From Hydractinia symbiolongicarpus (Eukaryota > Cnidaria > Hydrozoa > Anthoathecata > Hydractiniidae), in NCBI RefSeq assembly GCF_029227915.1, contig NC_079882.1:20033001-20093000 (forward strand): a stretch of DNA of 60,000 bases, written 5' to 3'. A program made the position numbers and the translations under genes. Of this stretch, positions 1 to 26,600 are shown piece after piece. Position 1 is the first letter of the stretch. Every line of letters starts with the position of its first letter. The notes under the pieces were generated by a model that did no database searches, was not told where the DNA came from, and saw only the letters and a list, made by a program, of their open reading frames with translations.

Positions 1-13531
<13,531 letters not shown>

Positions 13532-16500
13532 TCACGTGCAAAGTAATGTTATAAGATAAAATAAGATGGCAAACTATTTCTTTTCTTTTTTTAAGAGACT
13601 TCATTTTTGCTAACCGTGTGCCAGTTCTTAGCGTCCCTTTCTGACATTCATCAATGGAGTTTGAAGTGACAAGAAACAGGTAACGTATGTACTCGATTAA
13701 GCGTCCTGGGCGCTTGGGCCCTTATTTAAGTCAATATGCGCGCTTATTTGAGTTATACTGGTGCTGAATAAGTTTTAAAAAAATTGCCATTAAATATGCT
13801 TAATATTTTTTCAAAATTATTATTTATTTTTATTTTTCAGTGGCCGCTAACTTAACGGGCCCCTTATTGCCTAAAAAAAAGATTTAGGGAGGATAAGAAT
13901 ATGCTGAAGTCAGCAATTTTGGTAATGGTTTCAACTAACTAAGCTTTGTAATATATTTTTTCCAATTTCGAGGGTGATTTTCATGAACCCTTTAAAATTC
14001 TTTTTAACTGAAAAGTTGCCAAAACCTTAATAATTAGAAAGTTTAAGCCCGATATCTTACGATTTCTAATAAGCTAAGTGGTTTAGTGGTAAAAAACCAT
14101 TCACCCATCTCAGTATACGTAAGGTTAACATGTTCTCAATACATCCAGCATTGGAATTTTAACTCAACATATATGACAACATATTTTTATTCGGTAACAA
14201 CAGACGTTGGTGTTCTTTGCATTGTGACATCATAAAAATAACTCGACCTTAATCACATTCCAACGAGGTCAAAATAGATATCAGACCAAAGCATGTTTAT
14301 AAATTTTTATCACGAAGTCACATGAGATGCTTGATAGGTCAACAATATTATCACAATTTTCACGCGTACATGCTTTTACTTTTTATCTAGTAACATGTTT
14401 CACAACCTCGTTCGCGTTCCCAGGGTATTTTGCCTTGTTAATGAAGTTAATAGCGGCCACTTGTTAGCCACTGCGTAACCAACGGCTTAGGGGCCACAAG
14501 AACCTAGGGACAATGTTGCACGTTTTAAGGAATGCCATAAATAAATAACCGATGTTAATCGTCCATTTATTTATTTAAGTATTGATGCATTAACCTGGGC
14601 GTTAATCCAGAAAGGGGCATTAGTTACAAGTATATATTTTTATGCATAGTAAAAACTTTTTAAAAAAGCAATGGAAAACAGGTTGCAGTTATATTCCCTT
14701 GTTACGTAGTTGTGTAGACAAACATTTTACACAAAATGTTAATACTGTATGTACTACTTTTTTGATTAAGCCACCCATCCAGTAATCGCTTTGCTTGAAT
14801 AAGCGTCTGTCTTGTTGGGAAGCGCCCACCCCCCTGCGCATCCAGAGATGATTATTAGGAAAGCTTATTCCAATTTTCATTCAAAACTGTTCTTCTTTTT
14901 TTATATTTCGATTTTCTGGGACTTTCTTGTTTTCATTCTCTTCAAATTATATCCGCGGGAATCATAATGCTGTGTAATAAATTTAATGAGCCGTCTTCTC
15001 AAATTGCCGCCCGCTCTAATGGGCGCCCTCCTAGAATCTCAAAAAAGCGCCCAGACTCTCAGTAAGAATTGATTAATTACAAGTTAATTTAAATTTTCTG
15101 ATTTAAACAAACGGTTCTGGAAGTTTTATTAAATTTCTACACTGGACGTATATGAGCATGGGCGTTCATTTGAGCACGGGCGTTAATGGACATCTTGAAT
15201 TTGCCCTGAGCGTTTACTGGAACGTTTATTCGGGAGTGGGTTTTCTTACAAACACAATGCCCAAACACAATCTTATTTTAAACTAGCCTAAATCCGTTGT
15301 TTCACAGTTCGTCGTAATCCTTCGAGACAGACTCCTAAAGCCTTCTTAACGTGGTCTGGTTGCTATGACAATAAACCTATAAACAGTGTTTAAAGTAGAT
15401 TTTAAACTGTTAATAATATTTCTAAATTCAAGTAGGGGATGACTGAAATAACAAAATAGTATTTTTGCAACATTTGCTAACTGTGTTGTTAAAATAATTT
15501 TTTAAATTTGTAAACCATAATGGCGCATAAACAGGAAAATGGTACTTTTTGTTTTAAATAACAGTGAAAAAAATGAAAAAATAGTACAAATACACAGTTA
15601 CTTGAGAGGAAGAGTATCACTGATATAAATTGGATTAAATGAAGCATAACTGATTAAACACACCATGTTTGATTTTAATGCGCATGCTTCAGTGTCATGG
15701 CAACTAATGTCTTTTCTTAATCAACGATGCGTAGTTATAAAGCATGAAATAGCGCGCATATACTAAATCTTGCTTCCCGATATCATATATACCACATATT
15801 AGCGCTCTATAACCAGTTTCACAATATTCATTTCCCGTTCTTGTTCAATGTTCAATCAAAGTTGGCAATAGCACTAATTATATTACAAAGGTAAGACTTT
15901 TAAATTTCCGTTTTATAGTAGTGCCCAGTCTTTAACTAGGCTTAAGAAATATTTTGTGTTTTGGTTTGATTTATCCAGTAGAAGATTATTTGCGTGTGGT
16001 TACTCTTTCAATCAAGTATGAAGTTTACTATTTACCGATACTAATTTTATTTTCTTATGTTCTTCTTCAATCATATTTTTTGTGACTAAGTTTTGACTTC
16101 CTGTCTGTTTATTATGCAACCTAAGAAACTTGTCTTTGCTGATGTGTTGGTTTGAACGATGACCTGTAATCATGGAACACGAGTTGAACTTCAAGATAAT
16201 AAAATTTTTATGCAAGTTTGTCTGTTCGGTTCTTTATAAAGATCTGTATAACATACTATATGGGATGGATTGAAATCGTTTCTGGTTTTAAAAAGAAAAT
16301 ATGTTTTTAATTTTAGAAAAACTTGTTAACAAAACATTGCCATATTTATGTTTATTTCGAACAAAACCAGGACGAAGTCAATGGAAATATAAACTTCATA
16401 TTTTTAATGGGCGGACAAACATATAACATATAGCGTTACAAAGCCTTACCTTTACTTTATTTTTAAAATGGTGGCAGATTAAAATCGCTGGTGGAAATTC

Positions 16501-17563
16501 TATAGGCGATATGTTACGGTTTATCTAGATAGAAGTCGCGTGATCGAAAGCGAAATTTTTATAGCGGGTTTTCATTTAAACAAAAACGTTTAAATGGAAT
16601 GAATCGATTGATATCAATCAATTTAAAGCAGGTAATAATCCTATGTTAGCAACGTTCAACGTCAATAGATTTGGCCGGTTTCGTTAAAAGTGGAAACGCG
16701 CCTTTAGAACGTTTTTTAGGAAACCGATGTTCACTCAAACAGAACTGATGACCCGAACAGGTTTCTGATGGAGAATTGCGGCTGGTGAAGCGACTTATAC
16801 TCCCTTGGAGAAGGATCCATTTAGTACTTCAGTTAACTGCCGTGGCGACTATTAGGTCTAAATAAATTACTAATCCAACGTCTTCTACAAGCCATCCTTT
16901 TATTTTTATCTCTCCAATAGAAACACCGATGCGGGACACAACGACAAAGCAATTATGCCATAATAATTGTTATGTATATTTCACCATGATGTAAGGGTTT
17001 ATTTACTGCACCAACATGGGTTGATAGGACGTAACCATAACGACGCAATATTTATCTTTTATTAGCAGTACCATGATGACACCCGGCGATCATTAATAAA
17101 AAATTATGAGCTTTTTTACGATGTTTTCCGTCCTTTCTTTTGCCATATATTACTCTAAATATCGAAAGCTATTTGAACGACATAATGATTATGGGTATAT
17201 GAATAAAGGTAATTCCTGTTCGTGGGGGGTCCGCGGGTAAATGGAATAGCGAAGGAGACTTATTTAGCACTTTAGAATCGCCCTTTTAACTGTTTTCTAT
17301 CGAATTTAGTTTTTAAAGTTACGATTTTTTAATGAAGTAATTAGAGTTGGTGACAATGACTATTTTCTATTTATTATTTCAATGTGATAATGTTTCCTCG
17401 TCATTCACGCTTCTCGACATTACATTAATAAAATATTTTGACAGCCACGTAATTCCAATTTAGAAAAAAAGATAAGGAATAACATTTGAAACAAGAAACA
17501 ATTCCAACCACTGTATTGTACGCACTGTGATATAAAACTTCAAAGAGATTGTTTTACAAAATC
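13532..17563. other. Intergenic spacer between gene 1 and tolloid
   Basis: No coding exon or RNA gene is supported in these 4 kb. About 13695-15260 holds scattered phrases of one repeat type: GCGCTTATTTGAGT, GGGCGTTCATTTGAGC, GGGCGTTAATGG and TTTATTCGGGAGTGGG. Around 14400 there is a single CAACCTCGTTC...CCCAGGG motif like the ends of the small inverted-repeat elements at 29342 and 30491. TATAAAA at 17531-17537, 27 bp before the tolloid start codon, is a weak promoter candidate. Confidence 0.6.
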
Positions 17564-17639
17564 ATGTTGTCAAAAGTGTTTTGGTTGCTTATTGGTTTGG
17601 TGATCCCTGTACATGGCTACTTTGATCCCTGTAATAGCG
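17564..17639 (+). CDS. BMP1: First exon: signal peptide and start of propeptide
   Basis: The ATG opens a hydrophobic leader ([15 protein letters not shown]) followed by YFDPCNS. The D-P-C matches the KDPC found shortly before the cysteine/aspartate-switch region in vertebrate BMP1 propeptides (from memory). Donor GTAAGC in phase 1, which suits the acceptor of the next confirmed exon. Confidence 0.8.
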
Positions 17640-20600
17640 GTAAGCTTTTTCTGTTTTTGTTACACTACATTGTCTAGTTAATCTGTACCTTGATTAACCA
17701 AACTTCGATTAATTCTTACTTAACTGTATATTTCTTTAACTAGAAACAGGCTCAGGAGCATTGAAAAATATCCCTTTGTTAAGAGGGGTGTAAAAATAAC
17801 TTCTTTTTCCATGTTTTTGTTATTAAGGTATTAATCTGTTATATATACAGTTAACTCCCGGTAACTCGAACAAGGGACCGGAGGCAACAGTTCGACTTAA
17901 CGAATGTTCGACTTAAGCGAAGTTCCCGTTAATTCGAACTTAGACAAAAATGACATATTAGTTTGAGTTAAGGCGAGTTAAGGGCAAAAGTGTATGGTGG
18001 ACTTATAATTTAAAACAGGACTGTAACTTGTAAGGAAGTAAATTTTGTTACGTGCAAGATGTATTTATTTTCTAATCTAAGCCATCCATCTGACACTTTA
18101 CAATTTGTAAGATTTAAACTTTCAGCAAATTTAACATCATTCTATTTTATCATATTGTCATCAAAAGGAACATTTTGGCTCCTTTGTAAATAGAACCAAT
18201 TAAGAACAACTTTTTTGAAATTTCTGAGTTATCTGGGGTTCGAGTTAACAAGTAGTTTTTATAAGGAAGTATTAAGAAATGTCCAAGGGACCGTAGAAAA
18301 CAGTTCGAGCTAATAAAAGTTTCGAATTAACCGGTGTTCGAGTTACCGGGAGTCTACTGTACACTAAATATTTATAAGTATTTCAAAGAAAGGAACATTA
18401 TAGATCGAAAAGTCTACTCCCTTCCGTAAAGCAAGACCAAAATTACGAAGACGAAAATATCTTAATTAACATTGGAACCGTGTGATTATGTGTTTATTCC
18501 CCTGCAAGAAAAAAAATTAGAAAGAGATATTATATTCTTCTTTAATTCATTCAAAAGTTAAGTCACGCATAGACAAGGCTAAAAATGTATGTTTTTGTAT
18601 TTCCTCTGAATTAGCTTCCTTCGAAGGGCTTCTTCTTGACCTTGAATTCCTGCTGGAGGTAATAGTAGTCGCCGTACTAGTAAGAATAGTGGTAAGAGGT
18701 GGCCAAATTTTCGTTTCTTTTCTGACTATTCAGTTAAAATTTTGAGTTAAAATTGTCTTAGAAAAGGACGAATTATTATCTCAAAACTGTTGGCTTCGAA
18801 AAAAATCGTTTTTCATTAATTTTTCAACAAATTAATCGGCAAAAAGTGAGTCATTTATTATATCAAGATAATAAATTCTGTCACTGTCACTTGTCATCAA
18901 AATTTAGAGGAGGATTGCGTAGTTTTCTGGTTTTTAAGATTATTTTATGTTACAGCGGGGTAAATATTACTTCAAGGCGGCCATTTAATCAAAGGGAGAA
19001 AATGTGTCAATTTGATCAAATTTTGCGGCCAATCTAGTAGACAATGTGTTTTAAATTGAGACGGTTTACGTATCACAATTGTTGTTAAAATCCAAATTGC
19101 ATTAAACAATAATGGCTGCACTGTTAAATAGCTATCAGCCCACGCGTTTAGCTATCTTTATAAACCGACAGAGGAAATAAATTATTAGATAAGATTTGTT
19201 GCCATCTGGTTTCTCTTGATTTAGAAGGAAGTGGTTGAAGAAGTGCTCGACTAAGTTATTAGGAATCAGGATCTTGAGTTTGAGAAAACAATTTACACAG
19301 AGGCCCTGGGAAAGAGATTAAGAACCCAATATTATAGTCTGTTTCATTTCGATATATTTATATAAAAAATGTTTAAGAGATAAGGTAAAAATAATTCCTT
19401 CTAGCCAAACATTCTTATCAAATAGTAAAGAAAGTTCCTTCACATTCATATACATAAACATGACAGTTTCGAGAAGGGGGGGGGGCACAGACGACACAAG
19501 GGTTTTTTTGTTTCGCCGTAAACCATGGTTTAACGTTTCTTTTAGTGTTTTAAACCTCGTCTTCCTTGTCAAGAAGCAGGCTAATACGTCATTTTCTCTA
19601 ATACTAAGTTTCATGGATAAGTTTATTGCTGTTAGTACATACAAACACAAAGAACACTGATAAATTTTGATGCAAAAATTCTGCAACAATCTTTTGTTGC
19701 CTTCGATTAAAAAATGTTGATCCTGGCCCTAAGGTTTAATTCTTATCGTTGCTATAGGTATATCATTGTTTACTATTAACTAGTCGTTAGACCGTGGAAA
19801 AATCCACAGGTTCGCCCGTCCTTTTTACACCGCATTGTGAGCGTCTCGCTACCTGCGCAGCTAAGCTACCATTTTGCGTGACAGACAGACAGACAGACAG
19901 ACGTATATGGGTATTATAATATAGATAAATAATACCCGTACGCTGTCAGTTAAAAATGGTTGCGACGCAGCTTTACATTGGACCTCCAGCGAAGTAATTT
20001 TATTACTTCGTGCTGACAGGTACACGAAAAAGCACGAAATACCGACGCGGAAAATACGTATGAGATGCGAAAATTCTAGGACCGGCGATTCTTCAACGGG
20101 CTAACAACTAGTCTCTTATAATTATACTTGTTTTCTGTCTGTGAGCTAATTGAAAAACCGGGTGTAGTTTAATTGAAACGGCCAATATAATTGCATCTAT
20201 AGTACCTTGGTAATATCCCCATCTAAGTAAATTTGATTTCTTTATGGTGCAAGGTAGGAAAGGATACGCCGGGGAATATGAAACACGGGCGTTCCCTCGG
20301 GATTCTTCCACAAGGTAAAGGTTGGTGTGTATATATATAAATCACACGCTCCTGATGATCAGCGTTTGTTTATCGGAACAAAACTTTTTTTATTTTTAGT
20401 GTGATTGTTTTTAGTTAATATGCTGTTCTTTGTACTCTCACCCTTGTTAAATTTTGCGGCTAATTGAGGTGGCGTTTATCCAAAAATATACTTTTTTGCG
20501 TTACAGCTATTTATAGCGACTTATTACAATTTTTAATTGAGGTCCTGCATTTCTTTAAAACAGTACAAACATAATTACCATGGCAACATCGTTTTGCTAA

Positions 20601-23600
20601 TCTCACGGCTATCGAATTACTGATTATTCCTCAACAGAACGGGATTTTTTTCTTTCTATTTTTAACTTATTTGCATCTGGTGACGCCAGCGCCGAAAAAA
20701 GGTTCTATGAATCATCACTAAAACCTTCGTTTATGACCAACATTAAAATGTTAATTACAACGCGAGTAATTTTATCTCCAGTGGAAATGCAAAAATAAAC
20801 AAACACACACACGAGTGAAATAATGCCGAATGAGACGTGATTGATGACACGTGTATAATAAAAACATGACAATCTTGTATGCAAATTATCCCGTGCAAAC
20901 GAGAACCTTTAACTTCAACCTGGAGTAGCTATCTACTATCATTATTCGATTGTCACCAGTTTTTATCATTTGGGTCAGTCCTGCATCGTTTTAGTTCGCG
21001 ATAATAGTGTGGCTTCACTTTCAAATTGGTAATGTTGCCAAAAATTTTAATTACAATCCTTTTTTTGTTAATACTCACCAATTAGCCTGATGGTCCTAAG
21101 GCTGACTTGCTAAAAATAATGAAAAGTCAAAGAATTTTAATCTATAAAGCGGTGCAATTGTAATTAATTACAAAAAATTGACAGGACAGAGCGAAATTCA
21201 AAATGAATTTTAAAGGTTTGATCTTTGCCTAACTCATTCTCTCTTATTTGCAATTGACCACACCACTCAATTGAGTGACAGCACGATACAATTTCTAAGT
21301 TCAGAGGCTCTCCTCCAAGGTCTATGAAAGCATTCAGCATTTAATAACACCATATAAAGCGCTAGAATTAGGAATATTTTCTACTCCTTTTACCTTTCGT
21401 GAACGTGAACATTTCTATTCTTCAAATTGCTAAAGATTACAGAACCTCGCAACACCTTGAAGTCCAATATTGAGGAAGAAGTGTAAGAGTTGGAGTTATT
21501 ATGTTGTTGTTTTTGTTACAACCAAGGTTCCATTTCAATTGTATGAACAATCCAAATTGAAAAAGAAGGTACAGTAGGCGCTCGATACTCGAACTTTTGC
21601 TGCCTTAAGCGTTTTTTTCGGACCCTTCAGTCATCGCAATCTCTTGTAGGCAAAAATTACGCTCTATATCTTGAACTCCGTTGTCTCAAACTTGCGCTTT
21701 GTCAAACTATTTTTCCGGTCCCTCCAGCTTATTTTATCACGTTATCGCGAACTTTTCCCTCCTTTTTTAAAAAACATGCGCACTCTACTACAACGTGTTG
21801 GATCTTTCGTTGTCAAATTATATTATTACTCTCGAAAAAAAAGAGTAGTATTTTAAGCTTCTTTGGACAGAAGTAAGTTTAGTAACAAATACATACTATT
21901 ATCCGTAAATTCTGTCTTTTTCTGTTCCAGGTTTTCGACTAAACATTAATCAAGAACGTAAACTTTCGGAAACAAGTACGGCTATTTCTTTACCTTGAAC
22001 ATTAAAAGCCTTTGACGCTTGATATCTCGAATACCTTTATCTCGAAGTTTTGGTATCTTAAACTTTTTCGTCAGTCCCCGAGAGTTCGAGAGATCAAGCG
22101 TCGACTGTAAATCTGACATTTAAAATGGCAGTGCCGAACCCAACTCTTACGCACGAAATACTACCTTTTCAACGTAATTCATTTACAATCTTAACCATAC
22201 GTTTTTTGATAAAGTGGTTATGTCGGCAGTTCTATAGAACAAGGGAAGTTTGCTATTACTGCTACTGAGCTGTAGCTAGGTGTAACTCAATTAAAGACGC
22301 AATCATATTTTAGTGGTCTATTAATTTTGCAAGAGGTTGTGGTATGTATAGCTGCCAATACAATGTTGCAATGTCACTTACAAGGACATCCTAGATGAGA
22401 ATGATTAATCTTAAACATAAATTTAGACCACTCGGTAACGGAAATTGAGCTATTCCATGTTTCTTAGAGACCATTTATGTTTTACCTGTACCCGACTTTT
22501 ATAAGAAAGAGCTCAGTTGCTAGGGTACCAGGTCTTAAATTGATTAAAAAATTAAGCAACTTCATAAGCGACCTTTAGGCCTCACCCCATCCTCTGAACA
22601 CTTTTCTCTTATTTAAAAACCTTCCCAATTGAACCGTGGTAAAAGTATTGTCGCAGTTATCACAGAAAAAAGATACATGAGAATTTAAATGGTTTCCTTT
22701 TTATGCTATTATTACTCTTTTGTAATGTCCGAAAATTGTTTATTTTGGAATAGATAACGACGTTAAATATCCAGGGGGTGCTTCCGTCCCCAGGGCAGTC
22801 TTGCGTATCTCATAAAAACCAAGTTGATCCTGCCATATAATACGTAACTATATTAATCTTTCCAATTGATGTTTCTTGATAACTACTAGAGTTTATTTAC
22901 AGCACAAATTATTCACAAACGTGACGCAACTGCCAAAAGGTAGAACGCACAAATAATACCTTCTAAGCACAAGATGATTTACTCTTTATCTATGTAGATA
23001 CTTCTCACAGTACGACGTCACCGGAAGCTTCTAAACGAAGAATTAGAAGAGCTGCTACAAGCCAACCTGAATTGCTTTGGAAAGATGGTATCGTGCCATA
23101 CAAAATATCTGACAGATTTTTAGGTACATGTTTATTTTTAGTTTGTTTGTTTGTGTGTGTGTGTGTTTGTTTGTTTGTTTTTTTGTTTTCATTTAATCTG
23201 TAAATGTCATTTTTTCTATTTATTAACAACTGGCAATTACTGCATTGCTGCGATAAGGAATACATGCCACTTAAATACATATTACAACTAATACCCCTGC
23301 AAGGGCTGAACAAACAGGTCAGGGTGGGGAAATTAAAAAGAATAAAAACCAAATTGCATTATACGTTTAAGAAAATAATTATACATTTCTTGGTTAGGCA
23401 AGGAAAAATTGGTAATCCACAAAGCTTTTCAGCATTGGGAAGAACGTACATGTTTGTCATTTGTTGAAAGAACGACGGAAACTGAATATGTTATTTTTCA
23501 ACGTAATCCAAAGTGCGGGTAGGAACATTTTTTTTTTATTACAGGATGAGTGATTAAGCTCGCTTTCAGGGCCTTTTTCGTTATTTTGAGACGGTTATCA

Positions 23601-26600
23601 GAGCTGTATTTAATGTCGAAAAGCGAAAGAGAGTTCTGTTAACGAGGTTGGTAGACTATGTGTATAAAAATATAATCAATTTTTCCTGTTTAAAAATGCT
23701 TTAGAGAAAAACGCAGTTAAGTTAAAAAAACTATGGTTCCTCTTTTCCTCTGGGGAGTGCGCATTCCGTAGCGGATTATCAGCTTATATCCGTTTAGCAT
23801 GAGATTATTTCTTGTTTTCTTTTGTAGTTGTGTTTCTTATGTTGGTCGCATGGGTGAAAATCAAGCGCAAGGCATCAACTTATCAGAAAAGTGTGTTATA
23901 TTTGGTTCTGTATTACATGAAATTGGACACTTGATTGGATTCTGGCATGAATTTACTAGACCAGATCGTGATCAACACTTAACTGTAATCACACAAAACA
24001 TTCAAACAGGTACCGCAAATTTTCTATCCGTATAGAATGTTCAACTTACCTTAGGGTAAGAAATTTTCGCGGTTTTGTGGTCAGTTTCAAAAAACCGCGA
24101 AATTAAAAAGTCGCAAAAATAGATTTAGATGCAAACCGCGAAATTAAAATGTCACAAATTACGTGATTATATTTAAACCGCAAAATTAAAATGCCACGAA
24201 ACGCAATTTTGACCAAAAAAAAAACATGAAATAAAAATGCTCGCGAAAATTTTTTGCCTTAAGGTAGTTAAGATCAGTTCTCAGGGGGTAATGATCACAA
24301 ATCTTTGTTTGGGCGCGTTTTCTAGGGAAGGAGGGTCATAGTCCCCGGCACCCTTGTGGTAAGTAATAAATAGTACGTATAGAGGATTTTGCTCCCCCAT
24401 CTTGAAAACTGTATCGCAGGGCTGTCGTTACAGATTGTTTTCTATTGGTATTCATATTAATTTATTTCAAATGCTTAATATTTTTTGAAAGGTTGATGTT
24501 TTAAAAATTTTGCAGCTCATACGAATTTTTTTGAACCCTCTTACCTACTTAATAAAAAATTGTTCTTAATTGCACTTTTATTCCTTACAGAAAAATTGGT
24601 AAATTTTGTGAAAAAAGCAACAAAAGAAGTCAATTCCTTTGGAATCAAATACGATTTTGAAAGCATAATGCATTATTCACAAAGCGCTTTTTCCAAAAAC
24701 CCGTCATTTGCTGACACCATCATACCGAAAACACATGTTAACATTGTACCAGTTGCACAACGGAAGGAAATAAGCAATCTCGACGTTGTGCAGACAAACT
24801 TGTTATATAAGTGTCCATGTAAGTCCATTATAAAATTATTTTAGTACTAAAATAATAAATTATTTACCAACCTCTTCCCACCCTCCTTTTTCTATCCCCA
24901 CTCCCAGCTTAATTTATTAATTTATTGAGAGGATCAAGTATTTATCTCATTTGAAACAACCACGCTATTAATTCTGTTTATAATTAAATTAAAATGTTGA
25001 AACAATATAACAAAATGCAAATAGTATGTAAAAAACATAAAAAAATGTCCAATTTTTAATTATTTTTTTTTTAGCTTGCATGACAACCTACACGAAGTCA
25101 AAAGGGATTATTAATTACCAAGTTTTAAATGTCCAAAATGCTTCTCACGCATGTCATTGGAGGATATTCGCACCTGCGGGGCAATTAATAAAACTAAATT
25201 TCGTCCAAGTAAATTTTATATTGCCTTGTGAAAGTTCGTACTTAGCTATTCGAAATGGAAAACACTCATCATCTCCACTTCTTGAGAAGTTTTGCAAGGA
25301 TAAAAAACCACCAAAAAGTATGACGTTGTTTTCACAGAGTTTGTTCATACAGTATTACATGGACAGAGCCGATGATTCTAACAAGAATCAAGGCGTTGAC
25401 ATGAAGTTGTCTTATAGAGGTGAGCAGTTTCACACCCTATTTTATTTACCTCACCATACACCTTGTCCCCAGGAATTTTTAGATTAAATTTTTACGATCA
25501 AACTCTTACAGACATGCACTATATTCTTTTTTGTATGGTCAGCCTCAATATGCTCTACTAGAAATCATATTTTGGCCGACATGTCGTATTTGCTTAAACG
25601 AGAGTTCATTAAATTTTAATACTTAAACCAGGGTTTAGGGTAGTTAGGCTCATACATGAGGCTCTACGCCGTCCAAATATCATAGACATAGAAGAGCCCT
25701 TGGAACGAGTTTAAAGCGGCTGTCCCATTTCTAAACGAGCCAAAAAAATTAACATCGTCACGAACGGTTAGAACTTTTGCTTATGACAGGAAAGCGTTGT
25801 TAATGCAAGCATACCCCCATTAAATGAAAATCAGGACTTATTTTACAGCGTTCGATAAGAACCGCGCATGACCCAGTTTTTATAGAGTTCGATTCGTATT
25901 CACAAGGTTCGTGGTTCAGTCAACAGCGCTGGCATGTTTAGGAAGTGTCTTTATCACAGCTACAGGTCAACCCATGCCATGCGAGAGGAATTGGGTAGGC
26001 ACTGCTGGTGTATACCTAATGTTACATTCGAACACAGGACCCACATTGATAACAGTGTTTCCAGCACTGAAGTTTCTATCCTGTATAAAGATACAGAAAT
26101 AAGAATAATAAGCTCTTTATCCTCGACCCCAGAATTTGTTGCCTGATGCTAAAGCCGCTAGCACCTACTTGACCCTTTATGTTAAAAAAGGCAACAACCC
26201 CTTAGGACGAGGTTGCCTTGAATATGAAGCTTGTACGAAATTCCAAATTCCCTTTTTATAGTATTGTGTGGTGGTCAGTTAACATCAGCGTCTGGTGTTA
26301 TAAACTCACCAAATTATCCAAATACGTACGACAGTAATCAATTTTGTGAGTGGAATATCACAGTAGCCGAAGTAAGTATATAATTCTGAAATACACATAA
26401 GAAGTCTTTTGTTAACGACTGCGTCAGTTAGTATCCAACTATTTTACATATTCGCTGAATGATGCTGGGTCCTGATGCTGTGCCCTGAGTCCTCATTTTC
26501 CGGTATGCAAAAAATCTCTTTCACTCCACATTGCACACTATAGCTTTAGCGTTGTTTCAGGCCGTTTAGGTTGAGACATCAGACTGAGTTCGTTCTCTGT

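Larger units (their letters stand above)
17640..22997 (+). other. 5.4-kb first intron of tolloid
   Basis: It holds two pogo/Tigger-like elements (17848-18359, 21572-22107), an interspersed repeat with a GACA microsatellite (19785-20110) and an open AT-rich remainder. A propeptide exon with the FxGD switch motif would be expected here by homology, but I could not identify one with confidence. Confidence 0.6.

Noticed and set aside
18615-18660. Possible tolloid propeptide exon reading [15 protein letters not shown] after an AG
   Set aside because: It lacks the Asp of the FxGD switch, continues into a hydrophobic stretch, and its natural donors do not give the phase 1 needed by the next exon.
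20638-20765. Another candidate propeptide exon containing LFASGD
   Set aside because: The spacing is FxxGD rather than FxGD and the available donor leaves the wrong phase.
25893-26060. SINE-like block in a tolloid intron
   Set aside because: Only a weak B-box-like word is present; no A box or poly(A) tail and no second copy in the window, so I do not assign a class.
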